A stretch of 52,044 bases of DNA, taken from the NCBI GenBank assembly GCA_012729755.1, contig JAAYCN010000114.1, positions 1 through 52,044 of the forward strand, in the 5' to 3' direction. Within the stretch, counting starts at the first letter, position 1; each line of letters opens with the position of its first letter. A program made the position numbers and the translations under genes. This DNA comes from Chloroflexota bacterium (GTDB lineage: Bacteria; Chloroflexota; Anaerolineae; Anaerolineales; Anaerolineaceae). Below the pieces are notes generated by a model, which saw only the letters and a program-made list of their open reading frames with translations, searched no databases and was not told the DNA's origin. This document shows positions 24,314-32,391 of the stretch, in pieces.

Positions 24314-26866
24314 ATGAATCGAAAGTTATTTACGGTTCTCAGTGTTGTGATCGTTGCCAGCATGCTTCTCGCAGCTTGCGGTCAACTATCTGTAGCTCCC
24401 ACTGCTGAACCCCCCGTTGTCACGGAAGCCCCCACCGAGGCTCCCGCTGAGGCTCCCACCGCGGAACCCACTCCAGAACCCACGCCTGAGAAAACAACCC
24501 GTGTGGGCGGCTGGTTGGATGAGATCGTCTATACCGTAGCAGATCCTGCTGCAGTGCTCACCCAAATCCAGGCTGGTGATGTTGACATTTACGCTGAAGG
24601 ACTTGGTCCGGCTCAACTTGAAGCTATCAAAGAATCTGGTTTGGGATACTCCTCGTCTCAGGGAACCTATTATGACATCCTCTTCAACCCAGCTACCTTC
24701 AAGGATGGCCGTTTCAATCCTTTCACAAACCGCAAGATCCGTGAAGCGTTCAACTGGTTGGTTGATCGTGAATACTTCGCCCAGGAAATCTTTAACGGCG
24801 GCGCAAAAGCCAAATGGTTCGCGATTACCACTGAATGGCCAGATTATGCCGATCTCGCTGATACTGTCCGAAAACTGGAAAGCTACTATGCTTACGATCC
24901 AGACAAGGCCAAAGAAGTTATTACAGCTGAGATGGAGGGTATGGGGGCTGAATTGGTGGACGGTGTGTGGTCCTATAATGGCGAACCCATTAAATTGAAT
25001 TTCCTCATCCGTAATGACGCCGCCCGTACCGCAATGGGCGACTGGATTGCTGATAAGCTGGAAGAAATGGGCTTTGCTGAGATCGACCGCCAATACAAAT
25101 CCGGTTCCGAAGCTTCTCCAATCTGGATTGGTTCAGATCCTAAGGAAGGCCAATGGCATATCTACACCGCTGGTTGGGGCGCTTCAGTCATTGACCGCGA
25201 TCAGGGAAATATTTTCCAGGAAATGTACCTGCCCACTTCACAGCAGGGTATTCCAGTATGGCTGGTAAACGAACCAGATCCAGAATTCCAGGAACTTGGC
25301 GATCGTCTTTACAATGCTGACTACACGACTCTTGAAGAACGTCATCAGATGATGGCACGTGCTCTCGAGCTTTCTCTTCAGGACTCGTTCCAGTTATTCC
25401 TGATCGATTCCATCGATTTCACGCCTTATCGATCCGACCTGGTTGCGGTTGCCGACCTTGCTGCTGGCGTTCAGGGAGCTCAGGTTGCCCCCTATATGCT
25501 CCGCTTTGATGGCGAGGAGGGTGGTACCGTCAAATGGGCTCAGCAGGATCTTTTTGCTGAACCTTACAACCCAATTGCGGGAACGAACTGGACCTTTGAC
25601 CAGGCCGTGATTCGCTCTACTCAAACCGGCGACGTCCTCTACGATCCATACACCGGTCTCGTCCACGGCCATCGCCTCGAAAGTTCCGCGATCACCATGC
25701 AAACTGGATTGCCTGTCGGCAAGACTCTCGATTGGGTAACCCTCGATTTCGCAGACGAAATCGTTGTTCCTGATGACGCCTGGTTTGACTGGGACGCGGA
25801 AGCTCAGAAATTTATCACCGTTGCCGAAGCTGGCAAGACCGGTTTAACTGCCAAACGCAAAGCCGTTTCTGTCTACCCGGCCAACGTGTTTGAAGTGAAC
25901 AAATGGCATGACGGTTCCAACATGGAACTGGCTGACATGATCATGTCCTTCATCCTGACCTTCGACCGTGCCAACGAGAAGAGCGCTATCTATGATGAAC
26001 AAGCTGTTCCTATGTTCAATGTCTTCAAGGACAGTTTCAGAGGTTTGAAGATTACCTCCACTGATCCCCTGACCATCGAGTACTACAGTGACAGCTACTC
26101 TCAGGATGCCGAACTGAACGCTGCAGGCCTATGGCCAACCTGGACCTCTGGTGAATTGTCATTCTCCCAGGCTGCTGCTGCGAACGCTGCCGAAGCCGCG
26201 GGCGAATTAGCTTACTCATCTGATAAAGCTACCTCTGAAGAAGTCGAACAAACCAGCTTCATTGGTGGCCCCAGCCTTGAAATCCTCGCCGCGAAATTGG
26301 ACGAGTTAATTGCCAATCAAACAGTGCCTTACGAAGCCACCCTTGGTGAGTTCATTACTCCTGAGCAGGCTGTCGCCCGCTACGAAGCCCTCAAGGCATG
26401 GTATGCCGAAAAAGGACATATGTGGGAAGGTACTGGCCCCTACTTCGTGGACCAGGTTTACATGACCGAGAAGTCGCTGGTTGTCAAGCACAACGATCAG
26501 TATCCTGATTTGGCTGATCGCTGGAGTATGTTTGCGAATCCCATGATCGCCACAGCCGAAATTGACGGACCAGGCCAGGTCACGGTCGGCGAAGCTGCCA
26601 CCTTCGATGTGTTCGTAAGCTTTGAAGATGCGCCTTATCCCGCCGGAGATGTCAAGCAAGTTAAATACCTGCTTTACAATGCGGCGAACGAGTTGGTTGT
26701 CATCGGCGAAGCTGTGCTCGTTGAGGATGGTCATTACGCGGTGGAATTAACCGCTGATGATACCACCATGCTTGGCGCTGGTTCGAACAAACTCGAAATC
26801 GCAGTTATTCCGATCCCAGTCAGTCAGCCGACTTTCACTTCGGTTGAATTTGTGACTGCCCAATAA
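24314..26866 (+). CDS. peptide-type ABC solute-binding lipoprotein with permuted family-5 fold (850 aa)
   Basis: The lipoprotein signal ends LLAAC, followed by a Pro/Glu/Ala/Thr linker to residue 60. Family-5 motifs occur in rotated order. The segment normally in the second half comes first: IQAGDVDIYAEGLG (about 79) and KIREAFNWLVDREYFAQEIF (about 140). The segment normally first comes later: YDPYTG (about 442), WHDG...ADMIMSF (about 527-545) and GTGPYFVDQ (about 705). A C-terminal beta-rich domain (about 755-850) follows. Shine-Dalgarno TAAGGAGG precedes the ATG. It captures a peptide-like ligand outside the cell for the permease encoded next. A strong hairpin after the gene suggests it is made in excess of the permease. 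Confidence 0.85.
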   Translation: MNRKLFTVLSVVIVASMLLAACGQLSVAPTAEPPVVTEAPTEAPAEAPTAEPTPEPTPEKTTRVGGWLDEIVYTVADPAAVLTQIQAGDVDIYAEGLGPAQLEAIKESGLGYSSSQGTYYDILFNPATFKDGRFNPFTNRKIREAFNWLVDREYFAQEIFNGGAKAKWFAITTEWPDYADLADTVRKLESYYAYDPDKAKEVITAEMEGMGAELVDGVWSYNGEPIKLNFLIRNDAARTAMGDWIADKLEEMGFAEIDRQYKSGSEASPIWIGSDPKEGQWHIYTAGWGASVIDRDQGNIFQEMYLPTSQQGIPVWLVNEPDPEFQELGDRLYNADYTTLEERHQMMARALELSLQDSFQLFLIDSIDFTPYRSDLVAVADLAAGVQGAQVAPYMLRFDGEEGGTVKWAQQDLFAEPYNPIAGTNWTFDQAVIRSTQTGDVLYDPYTGLVHGHRLESSAITMQTGLPVGKTLDWVTLDFADEIVVPDDAWFDWDAEAQKFITVAEAGKTGLTAKRKAVSVYPANVFEVNKWHDGSNMELADMIMSFILTFDRANEKSAIYDEQAVPMFNVFKDSFRGLKITSTDPLTIEYYSDSYSQDAELNAAGLWPTWTSGELSFSQAAAANAAEAAGELAYSSDKATSEEVEQTSFIGGPSLEILAAKLDELIANQTVPYEATLGEFITPEQAVARYEALKAWYAEKGHMWEGTGPYFVDQVYMTEKSLVVKHNDQYPDLADRWSMFANPMIATAEIDGPGQVTVGEAATFDVFVSFEDAPYPAGDVKQVKYLLYNAANELVVIGEAVLVEDGHYAVELTADDTTMLGAGSNKLEIAVIPIPVSQPTFTSVEFVTAQ

Positions 26867-26884
26867 TTGATTTGATCGACTAGG

Positions 26885-26918
26885 AAAAGGGGCAAGTTGT
26901 AAAATACTTGCCCCTTTT
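26885..26918 (+). terminator. perfect hairpin between binding protein and permease genes
   Basis: AAAAGGGGCAAGT (26885-26897) pairs perfectly over 13 bp with ACTTGCCCCTTTT (26906-26918), loop TGTAAAAT, then AT. In transport operons such hairpins allow partial read-through or protect the upstream mRNA, giving more binding protein than permease. Confidence 0.85.
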
Positions 26919-26940
26919 ATCAATAAAGTTGAGTAACGCT

Positions 26941-28065
26941 ATGGCTTCTGATACAAATTTTGAGCTCTCAAAACTTAATAAAGCCGCGGTATCCAACACG
27001 ATAAAACGCCTTTCGAAATTTATGGCGTTGAGGGTGGTAATGCTCTTTATCACCATTGTTGTTGGCATCTACATCACAATTCTCATCGCTAACATGGGTG
27101 GTTACGTGGACACAATCATGCGTAATGATATTCGTGAGCGTGTGAATATGCAGGTGTCCGCGATGACCGCCAACAAACCCATGAGTACTGAACACAGAGC
27201 GGATTTGGTTAATAGAATGATTGCTTTGGAAGAAAAGCGCTTGGGGTTGAATACCCCCTTTGTGATTCGGTCTTTTCGCTACTTAGCGAATGCCCTCACA
27301 TTGAATCTCGGTCGCGCGGTCCACATGGTCAGCGATCATGGCTCAAGGGCTGTTAGTAATATTATCCTTGAGCGCCTGCCAGCCACTCTGTTGTTGATGG
27401 GAACGTCACAATTATTCTTGTTCATCTTTAGTGTGTTTATAGCGTTGGTGCTGTCCAGAGCTTACGGCAGTTTTTGGGACAAATTAATCATCACGCTTTC
27501 TCCCACATCATCCGCGCCCCCTTGGTTTTACGGAATCTTCTTTATTTTGCTGTTTGCGGCTGTTCTGAAAATTCTGCCCTTTAGTGGCATGGTTTCTGCC
27601 CCGCCGCCTAAAGAAACCGGCGCCTATATTCTCGACCTGCTGAAGCATTTAATTCTGCCAGCCGGGTCATTAGTTATTTCTTCTATCGCTATCAGTATCT
27701 ATAACTGGAGAACCTTCTTTCTGATCTATTCCAGCGAAGACTACGTTGATGTGGCTAAAGCTAAAGGCCTGAACCCGCGCGAAATAGAACGCCGATATAT
27801 TCTGCGTCCAACTTTGCCGACCATTGTGACCAATTTTGCGCTCTTGGTAATTGGTCTGTTCACTGGGGCAACGATTACGGAGACGATCTTCTTATGGCCT
27901 GGTTTGGGTCGAACGATCTATCGAGCCGTAGGTTTGTATGATACCCCGGTCATCGTTGGCACGACCATCATTTATGCTTACCTGCTTGCCTTTACAGTGT
28001 TTTTCCTGGACTTTATATATGCTATTGTAGACCCGAGGGTCAAAGTAGGTGGGGGGAACAGTTAA
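26941..28065 (+). CDS. ABC transporter permease, DppB/OppB type
   Basis: The 374-residue inner-membrane subunit has six predicted helices. The first is near residues 27-45, followed by a long extracytoplasmic segment (about 50-150) with the charged stretch EEKRLGLNTPF. The conserved EAA-type cytoplasmic loop is DVAKAKGLNPREIERRYILRPTLP, which docks the ATPase. The frame is open from 26908, but that start lies inside the upstream hairpin, so ATG at 26941 is chosen. The ribosome-binding site is weak (GTTGAG). The next permease begins one base after the stop. It forms the translocation channel with the DppC-type subunit. Confidence 0.9.
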   Translation: MASDTNFELSKLNKAAVSNTIKRLSKFMALRVVMLFITIVVGIYITILIANMGGYVDTIMRNDIRERVNMQVSAMTANKPMSTEHRADLVNRMIALEEKRLGLNTPFVIRSFRYLANALTLNLGRAVHMVSDHGSRAVSNIILERLPATLLLMGTSQLFLFIFSVFIALVLSRAYGSFWDKLIITLSPTSSAPPWFYGIFFILLFAAVLKILPFSGMVSAPPPKETGAYILDLLKHLILPAGSLVISSIAISIYNWRTFFLIYSSEDYVDVAKAKGLNPREIERRYILRPTLPTIVTNFALLVIGLFTGATITETIFLWPGLGRTIYRAVGLYDTPVIVGTTIIYAYLLAFTVFFLDFIYAIVDPRVKVGGGNS

Positions 28066-28066
28066 C

Positions 28067-28900
28067 ATGAAGAATTTTAAGAATACATTACGTGAAATCT
28101 CACACTACCCATCGGCGATATTTGGCGTCATCATCATCATACTATTAGTTGTGTTGGCCATCTATGCGGTGAACGCTATCCCTTACGAAGAAGCTGTCCG
28201 CCAGTGGCGAGGTGGTGAGGAAGTAGTCTATAAAAACCCGAAAAATGTTCCTCCAGCGTGGTTCAACTACTTTACTGACAAGGATTTGCCGATTTCCTTT
28301 GCCGTTGTTGCTGGTGAGGATGAAGAGTTCACCAAGGTTGTTACCCAGGGAGATACCACCGACACAATCGACTACGAATATTCCTTCGATTTTCCTTATG
28401 ACGAATTTCCTCAGGAGCTGTTTCTCTATATCCAGTCTGACTACAAGGTCAAGAATCCGTTCCTTTCAGTCGTCCTCGAGACGCCTGATGGCGGAGAGAT
28501 AAAAATTAGCGACTTTGGTGCGTCGAATAAGCAAACCTACCGTTTTTCTCAGGATGAAAAACTGGCCACTCGCCTTCGCCGCCTTCATGGCAAAGAAATC
28601 CAGGTGATGCGTGGTTTATTTTCTGTTCCCAAGTCAGATCCTTTGAAGGTCAACAAAGGTGTTTATACACTCAAGATCAAAGCTACTGTCTTCGAAAAGG
28701 GAACAGATGTCCGCATCGAGTTTGTCAATCATGGCCTTGTGTTTGGTCTGTTTGGGACAGATCACATGCGCCGCGATATTACGAGCTATTTTGTGGGGAG
28801 CCCCCATCGCCCTGGCGTTTGGTTTGTTGGCTGCGGCCGGCACGTCTATCCTTTCGATGTTAATTGCCGCGATCGGCGCATGGTTTGGCGGCTGGATTGA
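28067..28900 (+). pseudogene. ABC permease DppC-type, N-terminal part up to a frameshift
   Basis: The frame begins MKNFKNTLREISHYPSAIFG with the first membrane helix (about 17-38), then a large extracytoplasmic insert (about 45-225) not found in Escherichia coli DppC. It reaches the conserved FGTDHMRRD element at residue 237 (base 28777). After that the frame reads out of phase to a stop at 28900, giving a false tail beginning ITSYFVGSPHR. The proper continuation (LRAILWGAPIAL) lies in the +1 phase from 28779. A gain of one base or loss of two at about 28775-28781 explains this. It may be a sequencing error, a recent mutation or recoding. Confidence 0.8.
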
Positions 28901-29423
28901 TGAGTTGATTCAGAGAATCACTGAAATCAATCTGGTTTTACCTTTCCTGTCGATATTAATCATGGTCGGCACGTTTTACTCCCGAAGTATCTGGGTTATT
29001 CTTGGGGTAACCATCGCGTTGTCGATCTTTACAGGGGCAATTAAAACCGACCGGGCTATCTTCCTCCAGGTTAAAGAGTCCACTTATATCGAAGCGGCGA
29101 AAGCCTATGGCGCGGGCGACTTCCGCATTATCGTCCGCTACCTGATTCCGCGCATCATCCCGCTGCTCATCCCGGGTTTGGTTTCAGCCGTGCCGAGCTA
29201 TGTTTTCCTTGAGGCGTCATTGGCGCTGTTGGGGCTGGGTGATCCGACTTTGCCCACCTGGGGTAAAGTGATCAACGACGCGCGTGAGAACGGGGCGTTA
29301 TATAAAGGACAGTTTTATTGGATACTCGAACCTGCCCTGTTGCTGATGATCACAGGTCTCGGATTCGCCATGTTTGGGTTTGCCCTGGATCGAATCTTCA
29401 ATCCAAGACTCAGGGGAATGTAA
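28779..29423 (+). pseudogene. ABC permease DppC-type, C-terminal part after the frameshift
   Basis: From 28779 the frame reads LRAILWGAPIALAFG and continues through four to five membrane helices with the EAA loop YIEAAKAYGAGDFRIIVRYL and the typical C-terminal LDRIFNPRLRGM. Together with 28067-28777 it makes one complete DppC/OppC-type permease of about 450 residues. The frame is open upstream to 28659, but that part has no homology to the family and overlaps the true N-terminal frame. The ATPase gene starts 3 bases after the stop. Confidence 0.85.
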
Positions 29424-29425
29424 AA

Positions 29426-30400
29426 ATGAATGAAGAAAAAGTAATTCGTATTCAAGATCTTAAACTGCACTTCATCACCACCAAAGGCCCTGTCCAGGCG
29501 GTTGATGGGGTCAATTTTGATCTAACTGCCAACAAAGCGGTTGTGGTGGTGGGGGAGTCTGGCTGCGGAAAGACCTCGCTGGCGAAAGCCATCTTGCGTC
29601 TTCTGCCGCGCAACGCCGGCGAATATTCAGGAAAAGTCTGGTTGAAAGATATCGAAACCATGTCGCTTTCTGACGAAGAATATCGCAAGAAAATTCGCTG
29701 GGTTCGTATGTCGATGGTTCCGCAGGCCGCAATGAACTCGCTTAATCCAGTGCTGAGGGTTGGTGAGCAGGTAGCGGAGCCGATGATTGTCCACTACGAT
29801 GTCAACAAGCATGAAGCCTTTGATCAGGCCGCTAAGATGTTCCAGAACGTTGGCGTGCCTGTTGACTTCTTGACCCGCTACCCCTTTGAACTGTCCGGCG
29901 GTATGCGTCAGCGTGTGGCGATTGCCATGTCCTTAGTGACCGGTCCTGATCTGGTCATTTTGGATGAACCTACTTCTGCGCTCGATGTGTTGACCCAGGC
30001 AAACATTTTTAACCTGCTTAAACGCATCAAGAATGAACTGCAGACCAGTTTTATTCTTATCACGCATGATATCTCCACTTCATCAGAGTTGGCCGACATC
30101 GTCGCTGTTATGTACGCGGGTCAGATCGTAGAGGTCAGTGGATCTCACCGCTTCTTCAGCAATCCGCGGCATCCATACTCTGCCAAACTGATGGCCAGTG
30201 TGCCGAGACTGCGTACTAAAGAAGAGCCCGACTTTATCGTTGGTCGTCCGCCTTCGTTAATTAACCCTCCCAAGGGATGCCGCTTTGCAGAGCGCTGTCC
30301 CAAACGCTTTGAGAAATGCAGTGAAGAGCCACCCATTTATCAGTTTGGTGAAGATTGGGTTAAATGCTGGCTCTATGAAGGGGAAGGTGACCAGAAATGA
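29426..30400 (+). CDS. peptide ABC transporter ATPase, DppD/OppD type
   Basis: This cytoplasmic ATPase powers the importer. It has Walker A GESGCGKTS (about residue 38), Q-loop VPQAAMNSLNP, signature LSGGMRQRV, Walker B LVILDEPTSALD and switch ITHDIS. The C-terminal oligopeptide-transporter extension has NPPKGCRFAERCPKRFEKC, whose cysteines may bind an Fe-S cluster as in other Dpp/Opp ATPases. The frame is open from 29318 inside the permease, but the ATG at 29426 after AGGGGAATGTAAAA is the start. The stop overlaps the next ATPase start (ATGA). Confidence 0.93.
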   Translation: MNEEKVIRIQDLKLHFITTKGPVQAVDGVNFDLTANKAVVVVGESGCGKTSLAKAILRLLPRNAGEYSGKVWLKDIETMSLSDEEYRKKIRWVRMSMVPQAAMNSLNPVLRVGEQVAEPMIVHYDVNKHEAFDQAAKMFQNVGVPVDFLTRYPFELSGGMRQRVAIAMSLVTGPDLVILDEPTSALDVLTQANIFNLLKRIKNELQTSFILITHDISTSSELADIVAVMYAGQIVEVSGSHRFFSNPRHPYSAKLMASVPRLRTKEEPDFIVGRPPSLINPPKGCRFAERCPKRFEKCSEEPPIYQFGEDWVKCWLYEGEGDQK

Positions 30401-31425
30401 CGGAACAACTATCAACCAAAACTGGAATTGAACAACCAGAGATTAATATTCTCGAATTAAATGAGCTTGAAGTCTATTTTGAGCTGAAAAAATTTGGTTT
30501 TCAACACGCTGGCTATGTTCGCGCCGTTGATGGCGTCAGCATGAAACTCAGGCGGGGTGAAACGATCGCGATCGTTGGTGAAAGTGGCAGCGGCAAAACC
30601 AGCCTGATGAGAACCATCCTGCGTTTAAACACGCCTACTAACGGAACGGTGACTTTTGATGGTCAGGTAGTTAATGCTCTCAACGCGACGGCGCTCAAAC
30701 AATTTAGGCATAAGGTCGGTTATGTCCAACAGGATCCATATGGCGCCATGCCGCCTTTCATGAGTGTCCGCTCCATCCTTGAGGAACCCCTCAAAATCAG
30801 CGGCATCAAAGATAAGGAAGAACGCTACCAGCGTGTCGTTAAGGTCATGGAAGAAGTCAAGATGACGCCGGTCGAAGAGTTCCTGCATAAGTTCCCTCAC
30901 CAGCTGAGCGGTGGGCAACAGCAGCGTATCGTCATCGCCAGGGCAATGATCCTCAACCCTGTTCTGCTCGTCGCCGATGAGCCTGTTTCCATGTTGGACG
31001 CTTCAGTGAGGGTCGAGATCCTGAAACTCTTGCGCAACTTACAGGAAACTCACAATCTCGCTGTCATCTATATCACACACGACCTGGCGACAGTGCGGTA
31101 CTTCTCCGAGTATATTTTTGTCATGTACGCCGGTCAGATCATCGAGAAGGCAACCGAATCAGACCTGATTAACCATACCGCTCATCCTTATACTCATGCG
31201 CTGTTGGCTGCCACCTCTGATCCTGACCCCAAGAATGTTGACGAGTTTCAGGATGTGCCGCCCGGAGAGCCCCCCTCGTTGGTGAATCCGCCAGAAGGCT
31301 GCCGTTTCCATCCGCGGTGTGCACATATGATTGCGGGCAAGTGTGATACAACCCGACCGCCTGATTTCGACCTGGGCAACAGCCATATAGTTGCCTGCTG
31401 GTTGTTCGAGGATAAAGGTGTCTAG
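30397..31425 (+). CDS. peptide ABC transporter ATPase, DppF/OppF type
   Basis: The second ATPase of the importer heterodimer has 342 residues. It has Walker A GESGSGKTS, Q-loop VQQDPYGAMPP, signature LSGGQQQR, Walker B LLVADEPVSMLD, ITHDLA and the C-terminal NPPEGCRFHPRCAHM extension. Within Walker B the usual LLDEP is LVADEP, with the catalytic Glu kept. Translation is coupled to the preceding ATPase by a 4-bp ATGA overlap. The small membrane protein gene starts inside its 3' end. Confidence 0.93.
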   Translation: MTEQLSTKTGIEQPEINILELNELEVYFELKKFGFQHAGYVRAVDGVSMKLRRGETIAIVGESGSGKTSLMRTILRLNTPTNGTVTFDGQVVNALNATALKQFRHKVGYVQQDPYGAMPPFMSVRSILEEPLKISGIKDKEERYQRVVKVMEEVKMTPVEEFLHKFPHQLSGGQQQRIVIARAMILNPVLLVADEPVSMLDASVRVEILKLLRNLQETHNLAVIYITHDLATVRYFSEYIFVMYAGQIIEKATESDLINHTAHPYTHALLAATSDPDPKNVDEFQDVPPGEPPSLVNPPEGCRFHPRCAHMIAGKCDTTRPPDFDLGNSHIVACWLFEDKGV

Positions 31426-31687
31426 GTTTTCAAGCAAGCACTACCTGATTATTGCCGGCGTCAGTTTACTGATCAGCTGGTTGTTTGCCCTGCTGATGAC
31501 AGTTAAACTGGTGCCGTCAAGTTATTGGCTCAACCTGATTACCTTTCTGTTGATGCTGCTCGGTATGTTCACTGGGTTTTGGGGAATGTTTAACTACGTC
31601 AAAGCCCGAAGGGATAAATTAATCGCCGCCCAACGCGAGATACCCGAGGAGTATCGTGCTGATTTGACTGACACAAAGCACAACTAA
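31418..31687 (+). CDS. small two-helix membrane protein at the end of the ABC operon
   Basis: The 89-residue protein has two hydrophobic segments (about residues 9-29 and 36-58) and a basic/acidic C-terminal tail (KARRDKLIAAQREIPEEYRAD). A GTG start at 31418, overlapping the previous stop by 8 bp, has GAGG six bases upstream; the longer frame from 31391 (TTG) lacks a site. It may be an accessory subunit of the importer, but no family is recognised. A terminator follows 15 bp after the stop. Confidence 0.72.
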   Translation: MSRFSSKHYLIIAGVSLLISWLFALLMTVKLVPSSYWLNLITFLLMLLGMFTGFWGMFNYVKARRDKLIAAQREIPEEYRADLTDTKHN

Positions 31688-31702
31688 TCAACACCATCGT
31701 TG

Positions 31703-31733
31703 CAAGACCCGGCAACCCCGGGTCTTGTCTTTT
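31703..31733 (+). terminator. intrinsic terminator of the ABC operon
   Basis: CAAGACCCGG (31703-31712) pairs perfectly with CCGGGTCTTG (31718-31727), loop CAACC, then TCTTTTAAT. Confidence 0.88.
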
Positions 31734-31782
31734 AATGCTAACTTTTCTGTCTTTGAAATTGTCATATATTTAGAGGCAATAC

Positions 31783-32376
31783 ATGGAAAGCAGTGAAGAG
31801 AAGTCAGCGATCGATCAGCTTATCAAGGGTAATCTTGACGGTTTGGACTGGTTGGTCAGGGAATATTATCATCGGGCTGTGCGCACAGCTTGGTTGATCC
31901 TCCAGGACTCACAGGCCGCGGAAGACGTTGTTCAGGAAGCTTTCATCCAGGCTGGTCACAAGATCCATCAATTGCGGGGCAGCAGTTTTGCGCCATGGTT
32001 CTTGAAAAGCGTGGTCAATCGGGCGTTATCGCTCACGCGAAAAAGGGCGCGTTTCGTCCCGCTTGATTCGCACGATACGTTCGAAGACGAAGCGCCGGCG
32101 TCTTCAATGGATCAAACTTCTCCTTCAATCGAAGAAAATCTGATCTCGGCGGAAAACTCACTTCAAATCGCTCAAATCATCAACCGCCTGACCCCGCGAC
32201 AACGGGCGATTCTCGTCAGGAAATATTATCTCGGTTTCAGCGAGAAAGAGCTCGTCGAAGAGTATGGCCGGCCGCTTTCCACCATCAAATACTGGTTATT
32301 TGCCGCGCGGCAAAAATTAAAGCTGCTGCTTGAAAACCATGATGTCTCTGAAAATGGAAGAGTTGAACGCCAATAA
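31783..32376 (+). CDS. ECF-type RNA polymerase sigma factor
   Basis: The 197-residue protein has sigma region 2 (about residues 20-88: LILQDSQAAEDVVQEAFIQA, then PWFLKSVVNRAL). A linker follows, then region 4 with a helix-turn-helix (LTPRQRAILVRKYY, then LSTIKYWLFAARQKL). It recruits RNA polymerase to a stress regulon. GAGG lies 6 bases before the ATG. The next gene, 15 bp downstream, encodes a membrane protein placed as its anti-sigma factor. The regulon is unknown; self-regulation is common in such pairs. Confidence 0.92.
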   Translation: MESSEEKSAIDQLIKGNLDGLDWLVREYYHRAVRTAWLILQDSQAAEDVVQEAFIQAGHKIHQLRGSSFAPWFLKSVVNRALSLTRKRARFVPLDSHDTFEDEAPASSMDQTSPSIEENLISAENSLQIAQIINRLTPRQRAILVRKYYLGFSEKELVEEYGRPLSTIKYWLFAARQKLKLLLENHDVSENGRVERQ

Positions 32377-32391
32377 CGAAAAGAGGACAAA

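Noticed and set aside
26908-26940. Upstream extension of the DppB-type permease
   Set aside because: It would start inside the intergenic hairpin; ATG at 26941 is more sensible.
28659-28778. Upstream part of the second DppC-frame (MFIHSRSK...)
   Set aside because: Out of phase with the real N-terminal coding frame; only the part from 28779 matches the permease family.
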